Positions 17,474 to 27,011 of a stretch of DNA of 64,000 nt are shown here, piece by piece. The DNA is from Solidesulfovibrio alcoholivorans DSM 5433. GTDB taxonomy: Bacteria; Desulfobacterota; Desulfovibrionia; Desulfovibrionales; Desulfovibrionaceae. The notes beneath the pieces were generated by a model. The model was not told the DNA's origin. It saw only the letters and a program-made list of their open reading frames with translations, and did not search any database. Numbering within the stretch: position 1 is the stretch's first letter; the number at the start of each line of letters is the position of its first letter. The stretch lies in assembly GCF_000702665.1 (NCBI RefSeq), contig NZ_JNJA01000008.1, positions 62,001 to 126,000 on the forward strand. Reading direction: 5' to 3'. The translations under genes were made by a program, and so were the position numbers.

Positions 17474-18463
17474 ATGACCACGTTGCCGCCGCCGCCGTCT
17501 GCGGATCCTTCCAGCGAATACCAGCCCATTCCCCTGGCGCACCTCTTTCCCCATGTCCCGGGGGAGTTCGAGGTCTACCTGCGCCACGGCGACAGCCACA
17601 CGCTCTTTGCCCGCGACGGCGAGGCGCTCACGCCGGATCGGCGGGGAATGCTCAAGGAATACGGCGTTTCCGTGGTCTATATCCACCGCGAGCAGCGGGG
17701 GCGCTACCGGCATTACATGCGCCGCAACCTGCCGGCGGCGCTGCTCGGGCAGGAAATGCCGCAGGCGCAGAAGGCGGCGGTCTTCTACCACGACTGCTGC
17801 GCCATCGTGCGGGAACTCCTGCGCGAGCGGTTGCCGCAGGGGCTTTCGGACATGCACGGCCGGCTGTTCGTGGCCTACGCCCGGGACTGCGTGTCCTTTT
17901 TGTGCACCGAGGCCGGGCTTGCGCGCATGGGCGCGCTCATGTCCCACGATTATGACGTTTACAGCCACGGTGTGCATGTGTTCGTGTACACCGTGTTCCT
18001 GCTCAAATCCCTGGGCCTGCCCCAACCCGCCATCATCCAGGCCGGAGTGGGGGCGTTGTTGCACGACAGCGGCAAGGAGGGCGTGGACGGGGCGATCCTG
18101 CGCAAGCCCGGTCGTCTCACCCCCGAGGAATTCCTGGCGATTCGGGAGCATCCGACCCTCGGCGAACGGCTTTGCCGGCCGCTGGCCCTGTCGCGCCTGG
18201 CCCGGGAATGCATTCTGCTGCACCACGAAAAGCTCAATGGCCGGGGCTATCCCCGCGGGCTTTCCGGCGACGCCATCCCGGTGCATGCGCGCACGGTGTC
18301 CCTGGCCGACGTCTACGACGCGCTCACGTCGCGGCGGATCTACGCCGATGCGGTGCCGCCGTTTGAGGCGCTGCGCATCATGCGCCACGAGATGGCCGGC
18401 TCCTTCGACCTGGAGCTCTACAAGCGCTTCGTCATGCTCCTTGGCGGGGCGGCGTTGCTGTAG
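17474..18463 (+). CDS. HD-GYP domain protein (putative c-di-GMP phosphodiesterase)
   Basis: 329 residues. An N-terminal region of about 150 residues without a recognised sensor domain precedes an HD-GYP domain. The domain has DVYSHGVHVF (His165), LLHDSGKEG (His197-Asp198), EHPTLGERL, and HHEKLNGRGYP at 250-260, which is the diagnostic HD-GYP signature, then SLADVYDALTSRR. These proteins hydrolyse cyclic di-GMP using a bi- or tri-metal centre. No membrane segment or receiver domain is evident. No Shine-Dalgarno site precedes the ATG; a perfect dyad occupies that position. Other c-di-GMP-related genes in the window are a GGDEF and a PilZ protein. Confidence 0.9.
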   Translation: MTTLPPPPSADPSSEYQPIPLAHLFPHVPGEFEVYLRHGDSHTLFARDGEALTPDRRGMLKEYGVSVVYIHREQRGRYRHYMRRNLPAALLGQEMPQAQKAAVFYHDCCAIVRELLRERLPQGLSDMHGRLFVAYARDCVSFLCTEAGLARMGALMSHDYDVYSHGVHVFVYTVFLLKSLGLPQPAIIQAGVGALLHDSGKEGVDGAILRKPGRLTPEEFLAIREHPTLGERLCRPLALSRLARECILLHHEKLNGRGYPRGLSGDAIPVHARTVSLADVYDALTSRRIYADAVPPFEALRIMRHEMAGSFDLELYKRFVMLLGGAALL

Positions 18464-18602
18464 CTAGCGGGCACTATGCCCATAACGCCCCGCTTATGAA
18501 AACGGCGACGCCTGTTTTCCGGCGCATGGCACGGCATGTTTGCGTGCAGCGGCCCTTGATGCCGGCCCCGGGATCGCGTAGCCGCAGGAAATGGAGGAAC
18601 CC

Positions 18603-19283
18603 ATGGGCAAAAGCCCGGTCAACGTCAGTCTCAACATCTCCACGCACGGCAAGCCGTTTCATTTTCTGCTGGCCGCGCTGCTGGCCCAGATCGTGGTGTC
18701 TCCGTTCGTCGCGGGGGAGGTGGCGGGCGTCGCCCAGGACCTGATTTTCTTGTGCCTGATGGGGGCCGCTTTGCGCGTGGTGCGGCAAAGCCGGCTGTTC
18801 CCCCTCATCCTGTGCCTGTCCGTCCTTTGCGCCGTAAGCGTCGTGGGCAAGTATGTCCTGGACGGCGTCGGCCCGAGCATTTTAAGCGACGCCCTGGGCG
18901 CGCCCGTGATCCTGCTGACCGCCGTGGAGGTGACGCGCTACCTGGCCCGGCAAAAGCGGGTCGATCTGGACACCGTGCTCGGCGGGTTGTGCGTCTATCT
19001 GTTCCTCGGCGCGTTGTGGTTCGTGTTCTATTCCCTGCTCAACCGGCTCATGCCGGGCTCCTTTGCCTTCACCGTGCACGGCGACCATTTGTCCCCGGAG
19101 GGCACGGACCGGCTGCTGTTCTTTTTCAGCTACATCACGCTGCTGACAACGGGCTACGGCGACATCGTGCCCCTTTCGCCCACGGCCCAGACGCTCGCCG
19201 TACTGGAGGGCATCACCGGGCAGTTCTATCTGGTGTTTTTCATGGCCCGCCTGGTCGGGCTGCACGTGGCCGGAAAGAAATAG
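18603..19283 (+). CDS. Two-pore-helix potassium channel-like membrane protein
   Basis: 226 residues from ATG 18603, which follows GGAGGAACCC. Hydrophobic segments lie near 20-35, 42-60, 66-85, 95-110 and 125-145. A pore loop follows with the K+ selectivity filter TTGYGD at 182-187, and a final helix near 195-220. The filter plus two flanking helices defines the ion-channel-2 fold. The extra N-terminal helices resemble the voltage-sensor-less six-helix bacterial channels. No cytoplasmic RCK domain is present. Physiological role not evident from the neighbours. Confidence 0.88.
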   Translation: MGKSPVNVSLNISTHGKPFHFLLAALLAQIVVSPFVAGEVAGVAQDLIFLCLMGAALRVVRQSRLFPLILCLSVLCAVSVVGKYVLDGVGPSILSDALGAPVILLTAVEVTRYLARQKRVDLDTVLGGLCVYLFLGALWFVFYSLLNRLMPGSFAFTVHGDHLSPEGTDRLLFFFSYITLLTTGYGDIVPLSPTAQTLAVLEGITGQFYLVFFMARLVGLHVAGKK

Positions 19284-19311
19284 CCGAAGCGCGGCGGCCG
19301 TGCGGCGCGTC

Positions 19312-19884
19312 CTACCATCCGGCGGCCGCCAGCCGGGCGGGGATGTCCCATTTTCGGCACAGCGCGGCCACCGCCGGAGGCACGAGCGCCTCCCAGGGGC
19401 CGTCCGTCGCCAGCAACCGGCGCACGTCCGTGCCGGAAATGCCCTTGTTCTCGGGGGAGACTTCCCACAACACCTCGATGCGAAGCGCAAGCGCCTCGAA
19501 GTACTCTCGTTTGCGCCGGCCCCAGGCGTCGTAGATGGTGAGGAAAAAAAGCGCGTCCAGAGGCACGTAGTAGCGGTAGAGCTCCGGAAAGTTGACCGGA
19601 AAGGGTACCACAGTGAAATCCGCCTCGGCCGAACCCGCCGCGACGAGCGCGGCGCGGACCATGGCCTGGCGTTCGAAATAGGTCAGCGGATTGGCGGCCG
19701 GCGCGGAGCGGGCGGGGTCGGCGTTTTCGTCACGGGTATGGCCGGGGTCGGGGTTGGTGACGCCGACCACGAGATGGGCGCAACGCGCTCTGCCAGCCAG
19801 GAGGTAGCGCAGGTGGTCGTTGTGCAGCACCTGGAAACGGCCGTGGATGACGCCGACGGGCGCAAGGGATGCCGGCTGCGTCAC
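19312..19884 (-). CDS. Nicotinamide-nucleotide adenylyltransferase-like protein
   Basis: 190 residues from GTG 19884, with GGAGGAATC just upstream. It shows the nucleotidyltransferase HxGH-type motif as GVIHGRFQVLHNDHLRYLL and the C-terminal ISGTDVRRLL, the ISSTxxR-like element. This fits the NadM-type NMN adenylyltransferase family, which makes NAD+ from NMN and ATP. The second His of the first motif is His in NDHL, as in NadM. Its start overlaps the apgM stop by 4 bp. A related cytidylyltransferase cannot be fully excluded. Confidence 0.8.
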   Translation of the reverse strand: MTQPASLAPVGVIHGRFQVLHNDHLRYLLAGRARCAHLVVGVTNPDPGHTRDENADPARSAPAANPLTYFERQAMVRAALVAAGSAEADFTVVPFPVNFPELYRYYVPLDALFFLTIYDAWGRRKREYFEALALRIEVLWEVSPENKGISGTDVRRLLATDGPWEALVPPAVAALCRKWDIPARLAAAGW

Positions 19885-21194
19885 GATTCCTCCACGCGGA
19901 AGGGCCGCACCGGGCCGGGATAGCAGGCCGGCGGGTCCGGCGTGTCGCGGATGCCGACGAGGCGCGCGCGCTCCAGGCCGTTTAGGATCAGGTAAGGCAG
20001 CTGGGTGCCGCGCACGAAACCCAGGCAGCCGGTCGCGGCGCTGACCTCGTCGAAGCGTGCGACCACGTCCACGCGCTGCCCCGGGCCGTGCAGGCAAAGC
20101 GGCACGGGCTCGCCGCCGTGGATGAGCGGCCCGCTCGAGGGCGTCGAGTGGTCGGCCGTGACCGCGAAGAGCACCTCGGGATCGGCCAGCAGCGGCCCTG
20201 CGGCCCGGCCTACGGCCGCGTCCAGGGCCTCGATCACGGCCTTTTTGGCCAGGGGATCCTTGGTGTGCGCGGCTTCGTCTGGCGCTTTGGTGTGCACGTG
20301 GAGAAAGTCGTAAGCGGCGATGGCGGCGCGGGCGGTTTCCAGGCGCGCGGCGAGGTCGGCGCCGGGATCGCCCGTGTCGCGCGCGGGCAGCAGGGCGAAG
20401 CCGAGCGCCTTGGCGATGCCGGCAAAGAGCGTGCCCGAGGCGACGGACGCCGGGCGCAGGCCGAAGCGCGCGCCGAAGCGGGGCAGGGGTTTCGCCATGC
20501 CGGCGCGCTGGGTGACCAGGGCGTTTATGGGCGCAAGTCCCGCAGCCTCGCGCGCGGCGTTGATCGGATGGCCGGCAAGTACGCGCCGGGCAAAGAGCAG
20601 GTAGGCCCGAAGCGCGCGGGCGGTTCTCGCAGCCGCCGCGCCGGCTGCGGCCATGGGCTCGGGTTCGGGCAGAAAGAGGCCGTCCACCATGGGGTTGGTG
20701 TCCGTCACCTCGGGCGAGACGTCGCCAGTCATGGTCACGACGCCGAACAGCCCCTTGTCGCGGTGCAGGCGCACGGCGACGCCTTCGTGCGCAAAGGCCG
20801 CCACGGCCGCGAAAAGCGCTGCCGCCTCCTCGGGCGCGGGCTTTTCGGGCTTGTCGCGGTAAAGCCGCAGGCAGCCGTCTTCGACCACGGCGCAGCAGAA
20901 GTGGGCGAGCAGGCAGACCTCGCCGGGCGCGGGGGAGAGTCCGAGTCCCAGGGCCTCGAGGTAGCCCCGGCCGGGGAACTCCTCCGGGCTCGCCCCGAAC
21001 ATGGCGAAATGGGCGTTTTCGCTGGGCAGGGCCTGGCCGGGAAAGCCGGCGTGGTAGAGGCCGTTGGCCCCGGTCGCGGCGATGGCGTCGAGATGGGGCG
21101 TGGCAGCCGCCTGGAGCGGGGTCAGGCCGCCGAGCGCGGTATGGGAGCGGTCGCCCAGCCCGTCGAGCACGAGCAGCACGCAGGCGCGCGGCAT
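19881..21194 (-). CDS. apgM: Cofactor-independent phosphoglycerate mutase, archaeal type
   Basis: 437 residues of the alkaline phosphatase superfamily. Key elements: LLVLDGLGDR (first metal Asp), GLYHAGFPGQALPSENAHF (catalytic-type Ser in SEN), HVHTKAPDEAAHTKDP (metal ligands) and VTADHSTPSSGPL (Asp-His pair). These match the ApgM branch rather than the bacterial GpmI form. It interconverts 3- and 2-phosphoglycerate in glycolysis. It sits upstream of and overlaps the NMN adenylyltransferase-like gene. A 100-bp gap separates it from the divergent PHP gene. Confidence 0.9.
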   Translation of the reverse strand: MPRACVLLVLDGLGDRSHTALGGLTPLQAAATPHLDAIAATGANGLYHAGFPGQALPSENAHFAMFGASPEEFPGRGYLEALGLGLSPAPGEVCLLAHFCCAVVEDGCLRLYRDKPEKPAPEEAAALFAAVAAFAHEGVAVRLHRDKGLFGVVTMTGDVSPEVTDTNPMVDGLFLPEPEPMAAAGAAAARTARALRAYLLFARRVLAGHPINAAREAAGLAPINALVTQRAGMAKPLPRFGARFGLRPASVASGTLFAGIAKALGFALLPARDTGDPGADLAARLETARAAIAAYDFLHVHTKAPDEAAHTKDPLAKKAVIEALDAAVGRAAGPLLADPEVLFAVTADHSTPSSGPLIHGGEPVPLCLHGPGQRVDVVARFDEVSAATGCLGFVRGTQLPYLILNGLERARLVGIRDTPDPPACYPGPVRPFRVEES

Positions 21195-21294
21195 CAGCGG
21201 CCGCTCCCGTTATATCGGGCGTCGTAATGGGAAAATGGCTTGCACATAGACATTACCACTTTGCCTTTTTCCCCGGGAAGTCGCAAGATTTGCC

Positions 21295-21933
21295 ATGCGC
21301 TTCGATCTCCACGTGCATACGCGGCTTTCGCCGTGCAGCCGGCTCTCCCTGGAGGTGATCCTTGAAAACGCCCGGGGCAGGGGCCTCGACGGCGTCTGCC
21401 TGACCGACCACGACACCATGGCCGCCGCCCGGCTGGTGCGCGAAGGGGTGCAGGACAACGGGCTGTGCCTGCTCGTCGGCCTGGAATACGCGACCACGGA
21501 CGGGGATCTCCTGCTGTTCGGCCCGTTCGAGGGGCTTGCGCCCGGCTTGCCCGCCCGCGAGGTCATAAGCCTCGCCGCGGCCCTGGGCGGCGCGGCCGTG
21601 GCCGCGCATCCGTTCCGGTCCTGGCGGCCGGCCGGGCCGGGCATCCTCGGGCACGAAGGGCTTTGCGCCGTGGAAGTGGAAAACGGCCGCAACACGCCCG
21701 AAGAAAACGCGGCTGCCGCGCGTTTCGCCGCGAGCCGTGGCCTTGCGCCCGTGGCCGGTTCCGATGCCCACAGCCTCGAGGAACTGGGCACGCGGCCGGT
21801 GGCGATCGAAGGCACGGTCCAATGCCGCGCCGACCTCGTCGCCGCGCTGCTGGCCGGCCGCTGCACGCCCGTCCCGCGCCTCGAAGCCCGCCGCGCATCC
21901 GACGGCTGCGGCCGGGCCATGTCTTTTTTCTAA
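21295..21933 (+). CDS. PHP-domain phosphoesterase
   Basis: 212 residues. It begins MRFDLHVHTRLSPCS, the HxH metal motif, then GLDGVCLTDHDTM, VAAHPFRSW and VAGSDAHSLEELG. All four PHP metal-binding motifs are present. Stand-alone PHP proteins cleave phosphoesters such as nucleoside 3',5'-bisphosphates or oligonucleotides; the substrate here is unknown. Single gene, divergent from apgM. Confidence 0.85.
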   Translation: MRFDLHVHTRLSPCSRLSLEVILENARGRGLDGVCLTDHDTMAAARLVREGVQDNGLCLLVGLEYATTDGDLLLFGPFEGLAPGLPAREVISLAAALGGAAVAAHPFRSWRPAGPGILGHEGLCAVEVENGRNTPEENAAAARFAASRGLAPVAGSDAHSLEELGTRPVAIEGTVQCRADLVAALLAGRCTPVPRLEARRASDGCGRAMSFF

Positions 21934-22229
21934 CCCGCCGGATCGCCTCCGCCACACGCTACTGCTCCACGCCGGAGGTTGCGGCCTCCTGCCGACCGAA
22001 GGCCGGCGAGGCGACGCCGCGCGATTTCCCGAGTGGCCGCGTCTTTCGGTCGGCGCTGCGCAGCCTTCGTGTCTTGCGGCACGGCAAGGCATCCGAAAAA
22101 AGTTGTATTTTATGGTTGCCAGGGTATGTTCGCTCCCTGCATGGCAACAAGGAAGAGAACCTGCCGCGACGTGCGGGGGATGAACGCGTTTGTGGCGTCT
22201 GAAGGTTCCAGCCTTGGCGGGAAGGGGCG

Positions 22230-23345
22230 ATGAAGCCTGCTCGCATCCCGTCGTGGTGGGCGTTCCCCGTCATCCTTGCGATCGTCCTGATCGTTGTTGT
22301 TCTTGCATGGTTGGAATACAAAAGCCTGGCACGCAGCTACAAGGAGATTGTCGCAGCCGGCGCGACGATGCCGGACGCCGACGCACAGCAAAACGTGTTC
22401 CTCGATGCGTACCACAACGCCGTGGCGCTCAAGTTCCGGGATGCGCTCCAACAGGGAGCCGTCTCGGTTTTTTATTGCAACGACTCGGTCATGGGCGGCC
22501 ACGGTGCTGCCGAAGCGCGCGACACCATCGCGGAGATCCTCGGCCGCCTGACGGGCTCGGACATTTATCCGGTCAGCGGGGCGGGCTACACGGCAGTGCT
22601 CTTCCGCGAGTACGCCGTCCTTGTCGCCAAGGCGAAGAAAAAGCCGCGCCTGGCGATCCTCTCCATCAATCTCCGCGGTTTTTCCGATGACTGGCTGTTC
22701 ACGCCCCGCTGGGAATACGCCGCCACGACCGCCTATCTGCGCCTGTTGGCCGAGCCGCCGTCCCCGGCTGACCTGCCGTCCTGGATCGTGTCCGGGCAGG
22801 GGGATCCTGCGGCCTATTGGGCAGCCCGCACGGTCCGGCCCGCACCCTCGTACGCCGCGCTTTTTAAGGAACTCAACGCCGGCCGCGAGGCGCTGCTCGC
22901 CGCGCCGCCCCCGGGCCTGTCCCCCGAGGACCTGGACCGGCGCAGGCATTTCATCGAGAACTACATGACGCGCGTCACGCCGGAGCATCCCATGCTCGGC
23001 TATCTCCTGGACACCGCGCGCCGGCTCGAGCGGGCGGGCGTGACCGTGCTTTTCTACCTGACGCCCATCGACATCGAAGGCGGCCGGCGGCTCGTCGGGG
23101 AAGCGTTGCCCGCCAACGTCGCGGCGAACACCCGCGTCATCATGGATGTCCTGGCCCGTTCCGGAGCTTCCTGTCTGGACCTGACCACGCTGCTGCCCGG
23201 GGAGCGGTTCGTGGACCGCGAATATGCCTGCGAGCACCTCGATCTGGCGGGACGCCGCCGCGTGGCCGAGGCCTTGGCGGGCACCCTCGAATCCTTCGCT
23301 GCCGCCGCAACGCGGCCTGCCCCCCTCGGCGCGACGGCCAACTGA
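22230..23345 (+). CDS. Membrane-anchored SGNH/DltD-like protein of unknown function
   Basis: 371 residues. One N-terminal helix (WAFPVILAIVLIVVVLAWL) would anchor it with the bulk outside the cytoplasm. Beyond this I see YCNDSVMGGHG, which looks like an SGNH block I (usually GDS) with Asn replacing Gly, and EHLDLAGRRRVAEAL near the end, like the catalytic Asp-x-x-His block. These suggest an SGNH-type esterase or a DltD/AlgX-like acyl-transfer helper, at low certainty. AAGGGGCG precedes the ATG. The 296-bp gap before it holds no gene. Confidence 0.55.
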   Translation: MKPARIPSWWAFPVILAIVLIVVVLAWLEYKSLARSYKEIVAAGATMPDADAQQNVFLDAYHNAVALKFRDALQQGAVSVFYCNDSVMGGHGAAEARDTIAEILGRLTGSDIYPVSGAGYTAVLFREYAVLVAKAKKKPRLAILSINLRGFSDDWLFTPRWEYAATTAYLRLLAEPPSPADLPSWIVSGQGDPAAYWAARTVRPAPSYAALFKELNAGREALLAAPPPGLSPEDLDRRRHFIENYMTRVTPEHPMLGYLLDTARRLERAGVTVLFYLTPIDIEGGRRLVGEALPANVAANTRVIMDVLARSGASCLDLTTLLPGERFVDREYACEHLDLAGRRRVAEALAGTLESFAAAATRPAPLGATAN

Positions 23346-23376
23346 CCTTCCGTCAATACCGGAGCGACGACGCAAA

Positions 23377-23402
23377 ACGGCCCCTCCCCAAGGAAGGGCC
23401 GT
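23377..23402. terminator. Bidirectional terminator between convergent genes
   Basis: ACGGCCC pairs with GGGCCGT around a C-rich loop; AAAA precedes and TCTTTT follows. It can serve both the SGNH-like gene (plus) and nupC (minus). Confidence 0.75.
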
Positions 23403-23465
23403 CTTTTCATGGCGTGGGGATCCGGTGCGCGAACGCGGCACGCCGGCCGGATGCCGGCCGGGGTG

Positions 23466-24710
23466 TCAGAAAGACGCCAGGATGCCGACCACCGTGCCGG
23501 TCATGAGCGAGGCGAGCACCCCGGCGATGAGTGCGCGGCCGCCAAGGGCCGTGATTTCGTCCTTGCGTTCCGGGCACAGCGACGTCAGCCCGGCGAGCAG
23601 GATGCCGACACTGCCCAGGTTGGCGAAGCTGCACATGGCGTAGGTGAGGATCAGCCGCGAGTGCTGCGAGAGCGCGCCGGCCGGCAGCTTGGCCATCTCC
23701 ATGAACGCGATGAATTCGTTGAGCACAACCTTCGTGCCGAGCAGGCTTCCGGCAGTGGCCGCCTCGGCCCAGGGGATGCCGAGCAGCCAGGCCACCGGGG
23801 CCATGACCACGCCGAGCATGCGTTCGAGGGTGAGCGGCGCGCCGGCCACGTCGGGCAGGACCGCGAGCAGGATGTTGGCGAGCTTGACCAGGGCGACGAA
23901 GACCAGCAGCGTGGCCAGGATGCTCCAGAAAAGGCGCAGGCCGTCGGCCGTGCCCGATACCACCGCATCCATGGCTCCGGAGGCCGAGGAATCCGGCAGT
24001 TTGCGCCCGAGCGTGGGCTCCTTGGTCTCGGGCAGCATGAGTGCCGCCACGACCAGCGCCGCCGGGGCGTGGATGACCGAGGCCGTGAGGATGTGTCCCA
24101 GGCTGTCCGGCAACACGGCCTTGAGTGCCGAGGCGTAGAGCATGAGCATGGTGCCGGCGATGCAGGACATGCCTGTGGCCATCATGGCGAACAGTTCGCT
24201 TCGGGTCATGCGCACCATGTAGGGGCGGATCAGCAGCGGCGCCTCGATCATGCCGAGGAAGATGCAGCCGCCCGCGCCGACGCCGAGCACGCCGCCGATG
24301 CCCATGGTCTTTTCGAGCACCAGCGAAAAGCCCCGCACCACGCGCGGTAAAATCTTCCAGTAATAAAGCAGGGCGGTCAGGGCCGCGATGACGATGACCA
24401 GCGGCAGGGCCTGGAAGCCCAGGATGAAGCCCGCGTCGGCGTCGGTCACGGCAAAGGGCGCGGGGCCTCCGCCAAGGTAGCCGAACACGAAGGCCGTGCC
24501 CGCGCGGGTGGCCGCGTCCATGGCGGCGACCACGGCGTTTAAGGCCATGAAGATGCCGCGCAGAAAGGGGGCCTTGAGCATGAAGGCGGCGATGGCCGCC
24601 TGCAGCCCCAGGCCCCCCAGGACCAGTCGCCAGGGAATGGTTCCCCTGCGTTCGCTCAGCGCCATGGCCGCCGCGAGCAGGGTGACGAGTCCGAGCAGGC
24701 TTTGCAGCAT
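23466..24710 (-). CDS. nupC: NupC-family concentrative nucleoside transporter
   Basis: 414 residues with about nine or ten hydrophobic helices. It contains the CNT-family phrases GTKVVLNEFIAFMEM and SFANLGSVGILL, plus GVGAGGCIFLGMIEAPLLI, near the nucleoside and Na+/H+ binding sites. It should import nucleosides across the inner membrane with an ion gradient. AAGGAG lies upstream of the ATG. It is followed downstream by a short spacer and is preceded in the same direction by the TauE-family gene 25 bp upstream, so they may be co-transcribed. Confidence 0.92.
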   Translation of the reverse strand: MLQSLLGLVTLLAAAMALSERRGTIPWRLVLGGLGLQAAIAAFMLKAPFLRGIFMALNAVVAAMDAATRAGTAFVFGYLGGGPAPFAVTDADAGFILGFQALPLVIVIAALTALLYYWKILPRVVRGFSLVLEKTMGIGGVLGVGAGGCIFLGMIEAPLLIRPYMVRMTRSELFAMMATGMSCIAGTMLMLYASALKAVLPDSLGHILTASVIHAPAALVVAALMLPETKEPTLGRKLPDSSASGAMDAVVSGTADGLRLFWSILATLLVFVALVKLANILLAVLPDVAGAPLTLERMLGVVMAPVAWLLGIPWAEAATAGSLLGTKVVLNEFIAFMEMAKLPAGALSQHSRLILTYAMCSFANLGSVGILLAGLTSLCPERKDEITALGGRALIAGVLASLMTGTVVGILASF

Positions 24711-24735
24711 GGCGCGCTCCTTGCCGGTTTTCTAT

Positions 24736-25539
24736 TTAAAACATGCTCCACAACATGCGCGTGGCCATGGCCAGAAGGAACAGGGCGAAAACCCGCTTGA
24801 GCGTGCCCACGGGCAGCGAGTGGGCGAGTTTGGCCCCGTACTTGGCCGTGTACATGCTCGTGGCCACGATGCCGATCAAAGCCGGCAGGTAGATGTAGCC
24901 GATGCTGAGCGACGGCAGATGGTCCACCCGCAACCCGTTGGCCAGGTAGCCGATGACGCCGGCGACGGCGATGGGAAAGCCGATGGCCGAGGCCGTGCCC
25001 ACGGCGACGTGGATGGGAATGTTGCACCAGGTGAGGAAGGGCACGGTCATGGTGCCGCCGCCGATGCCGACGAGGTTGGAAACCAGCCCCACGATGCCGC
25101 CGGTGGCGAACATGCCGCCCGTGCCCGGCACCTGGCGCGAGGCCTTGGGCTTGATGTTGAGCAGCATCTGCACGGACACGTAATACAGGAAGATGATGAA
25201 GAAGCCCTTGAGGAACTTGGTGGACAGCTGCGCCGCCACCCAGGAACCGAGCAGGGAACCGATGATGATGCCCGGGGTGATGCTTTTGAAGATGTCCCAG
25301 CGCACGGCCCCGCGCTTGTCGTGGGCGCGGAAGCTGGCGACGGAAGTAAAGACGATGGTGGCCAGGGAGGTGCCGAGCGCCAGTTGCATGATGTGCTCAT
25401 GGGGCAGGCCCTGGGCGGTGAAAAGGAAATAGAGGGCAGGGACCACGACGATGCCGCCGCCGACGCCGAGCAGGCCGGCGATGATGCCGGCAGCGCAGCC
25501 GAAGGCGAGGTAGGCGAGCCAGAACGAAAAGGAAGGCAT
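24736..25539 (-). CDS. TauE/SafE-family anion exporter
   Basis: 267 residues from ATG 25539 (CAAGGAG upstream). The two internal repeats of the family are clear: GIIAGLLGVGGGIVVVPALYFL at the N-terminus and GLVSNLVGIGGGTMTVPFL in the second half, each with the glycine-rich GxGGG. About eight membrane helices. Family members export sulfite, sulfoacetate or other small sulfur-containing anions, which suits a sulfur-metabolising host, but the substrate is not shown here. Confidence 0.9.
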   Translation of the reverse strand: MPSFSFWLAYLAFGCAAGIIAGLLGVGGGIVVVPALYFLFTAQGLPHEHIMQLALGTSLATIVFTSVASFRAHDKRGAVRWDIFKSITPGIIIGSLLGSWVAAQLSTKFLKGFFIIFLYYVSVQMLLNIKPKASRQVPGTGGMFATGGIVGLVSNLVGIGGGTMTVPFLTWCNIPIHVAVGTASAIGFPIAVAGVIGYLANGLRVDHLPSLSIGYIYLPALIGIVATSMYTAKYGAKLAHSLPVGTLKRVFALFLLAMATRMLWSMF

Positions 25540-25612
25540 GAAAGACTCCTTGCTGGAACGACTCCGGAACGGGCTGTTGCTGTAGCGGAAAAGGCGGCGA
25601 AAGGAAAGCGCG

Positions 25613-26887
25613 TCAGGCCGCGAGCAAGGTTGCTGGCAGTTTTTCCAGCAACGCGCCGTGGCGCGCAAGCAGGTCCTTGAGGGAGCTGCCGTCGCCGCCC
25701 GCGGCGAGGTCGTCGCGCAGGGCGGGCAGGATGTCGATGGCGGCGAATGCGGCCGGCAGGGGACTGTCCGCGTCGTCCAGGGCGCGCACGAGTTCGGACA
25801 CGCGCACGTCCTCGTCCGGCGGCAGGGGCGCAAACCGGGCCGCGTCCGCGCCCTGGCCCTGCGTGGCCAGGCCCGCCCGGGCGAGGTCCGCGACAATGTC
25901 CGCCACGGTCGCAACCGGCAGGCCGAGGAAGGCGGCCAAAGCGTCCACGGGCGGCGAGGGGCGGCGCAGCCGGGCGTTTCTGGCCGCGAGCAGGGCCAGG
26001 AAAAGCCCCAGAACATGGCGCTGGCCGGGGCTTACTGTCGCGGCGCGGGCATCGCGCACGAAGGCGGCGTAGCCCTGGGCGGTGTGGGCGATCTGCGCGC
26101 CGAGCAGCACGATGCCCCAGCTGACGTAGAGCCACAGCAGGAGCAAGGGAATCTGGGCGAAGCTGCCGTAGATGGCGTTGTAGTCTCGGGAGCCGAACTG
26201 GAACGTGATGTACGCCCATTGCACGATCTGCCACAGGGAGCCGGCGATGATGCCGCCGATGAGCGCTTTCCCCGGTTTGACGCGCGTGTTGGGCAGGAAC
26301 TGGTAAAGCATGTAAAACGCGGCCCAGATCGCGAGCACGGGCGTGACCGCGAGCAGGCCCTGGCCCATTTCGCCGAGCAGCGGGATTTGCAGGATGCGCT
26401 GCGTCAGGTGCAGGGCGCGCAGCGAGGCCATGGCGCTCACGGCCGCGAACAGCAGCGGCGGGCAGAGCACGATCAGTACGAAATAGTTGGTGAAGCGGGT
26501 TTTGAGACCGCGCCTGACCGTCACGCCCCAGGCGGCGTTGACCGCGCCCTCGATGGTGGAAACCAGGGACACGGCCGTGGAGACGAGCAAAATGGCCCCG
26601 GTCGCGCCCAGGGTCCGCATGTTGGTGTTCTGGATGTAGGTCAGGATGTGGTCGGCCACGTCCGCGCGTCCGGCGGTAAGGCGCAGCAGCCAGTCGCGCA
26701 CCTGCGGCGTGTCGTAAAAGCCCAGGCCCTTGGCCAGGGCGAAGGCCACGGCCAGAAAGGGCACGATGGAAAGGACCGTGGCGTAGGACAGGGCCGAGGC
26801 CAGCGCGAGGCCCCGGTTGTCGAGAAAAGAGCGCGCCACGTGGAAAAAAGGCCCGAGCCAGGCCGGCAGGGGGCTGCCGTCGGGCAC
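25613..26887 (-). CDS. YihY/BrkB-family inner-membrane protein with C-terminal extension
   Basis: 424 residues starting at GTG 26887. Residues about 20-290 show the YihY/UPF0761 pattern: LASALSYATVLSIVPFLAV, the GAVNAAWGV helix, PNTRVKPGKALIGGIIAGSLW and IYGSFAQIPLLLLWLYVSW. Six membrane helices are expected. The remaining 130 or so residues form a soluble Ala/Leu-rich tail with a likely winged-helix-like stretch (VDALAAFLGLPVATVADIVADLARAGL), a helix-turn-helix reminiscent fold common in longer YihY proteins. It was once called RNase BN, which is no longer accepted. Function unknown. Confidence 0.88.
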   Translation of the reverse strand: MPDGSPLPAWLGPFFHVARSFLDNRGLALASALSYATVLSIVPFLAVAFALAKGLGFYDTPQVRDWLLRLTAGRADVADHILTYIQNTNMRTLGATGAILLVSTAVSLVSTIEGAVNAAWGVTVRRGLKTRFTNYFVLIVLCPPLLFAAVSAMASLRALHLTQRILQIPLLGEMGQGLLAVTPVLAIWAAFYMLYQFLPNTRVKPGKALIGGIIAGSLWQIVQWAYITFQFGSRDYNAIYGSFAQIPLLLLWLYVSWGIVLLGAQIAHTAQGYAAFVRDARAATVSPGQRHVLGLFLALLAARNARLRRPSPPVDALAAFLGLPVATVADIVADLARAGLATQGQGADAARFAPLPPDEDVRVSELVRALDDADSPLPAAFAAIDILPALRDDLAAGGDGSSLKDLLARHGALLEKLPATLLAA

Positions 26888-27011
26888 ACGTCCCAGACGC
26901 GCGGCCGTGGCGACGGCTGCGACAAGGCCCGCTCCCGCCCGGGGGCCCGTGAGCGGAACGTCGTCCCGGCCCGAGGCGTCGCCCGGGCCGGGGAGGGGCT
27001 TCGAATATCGT

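Noticed and set aside
18524..18545. TGGCAC followed by TTTGC, similar to a sigma-54 promoter
   Set aside because: The GG-to-GC spacing is two bases too long for sigma-54.
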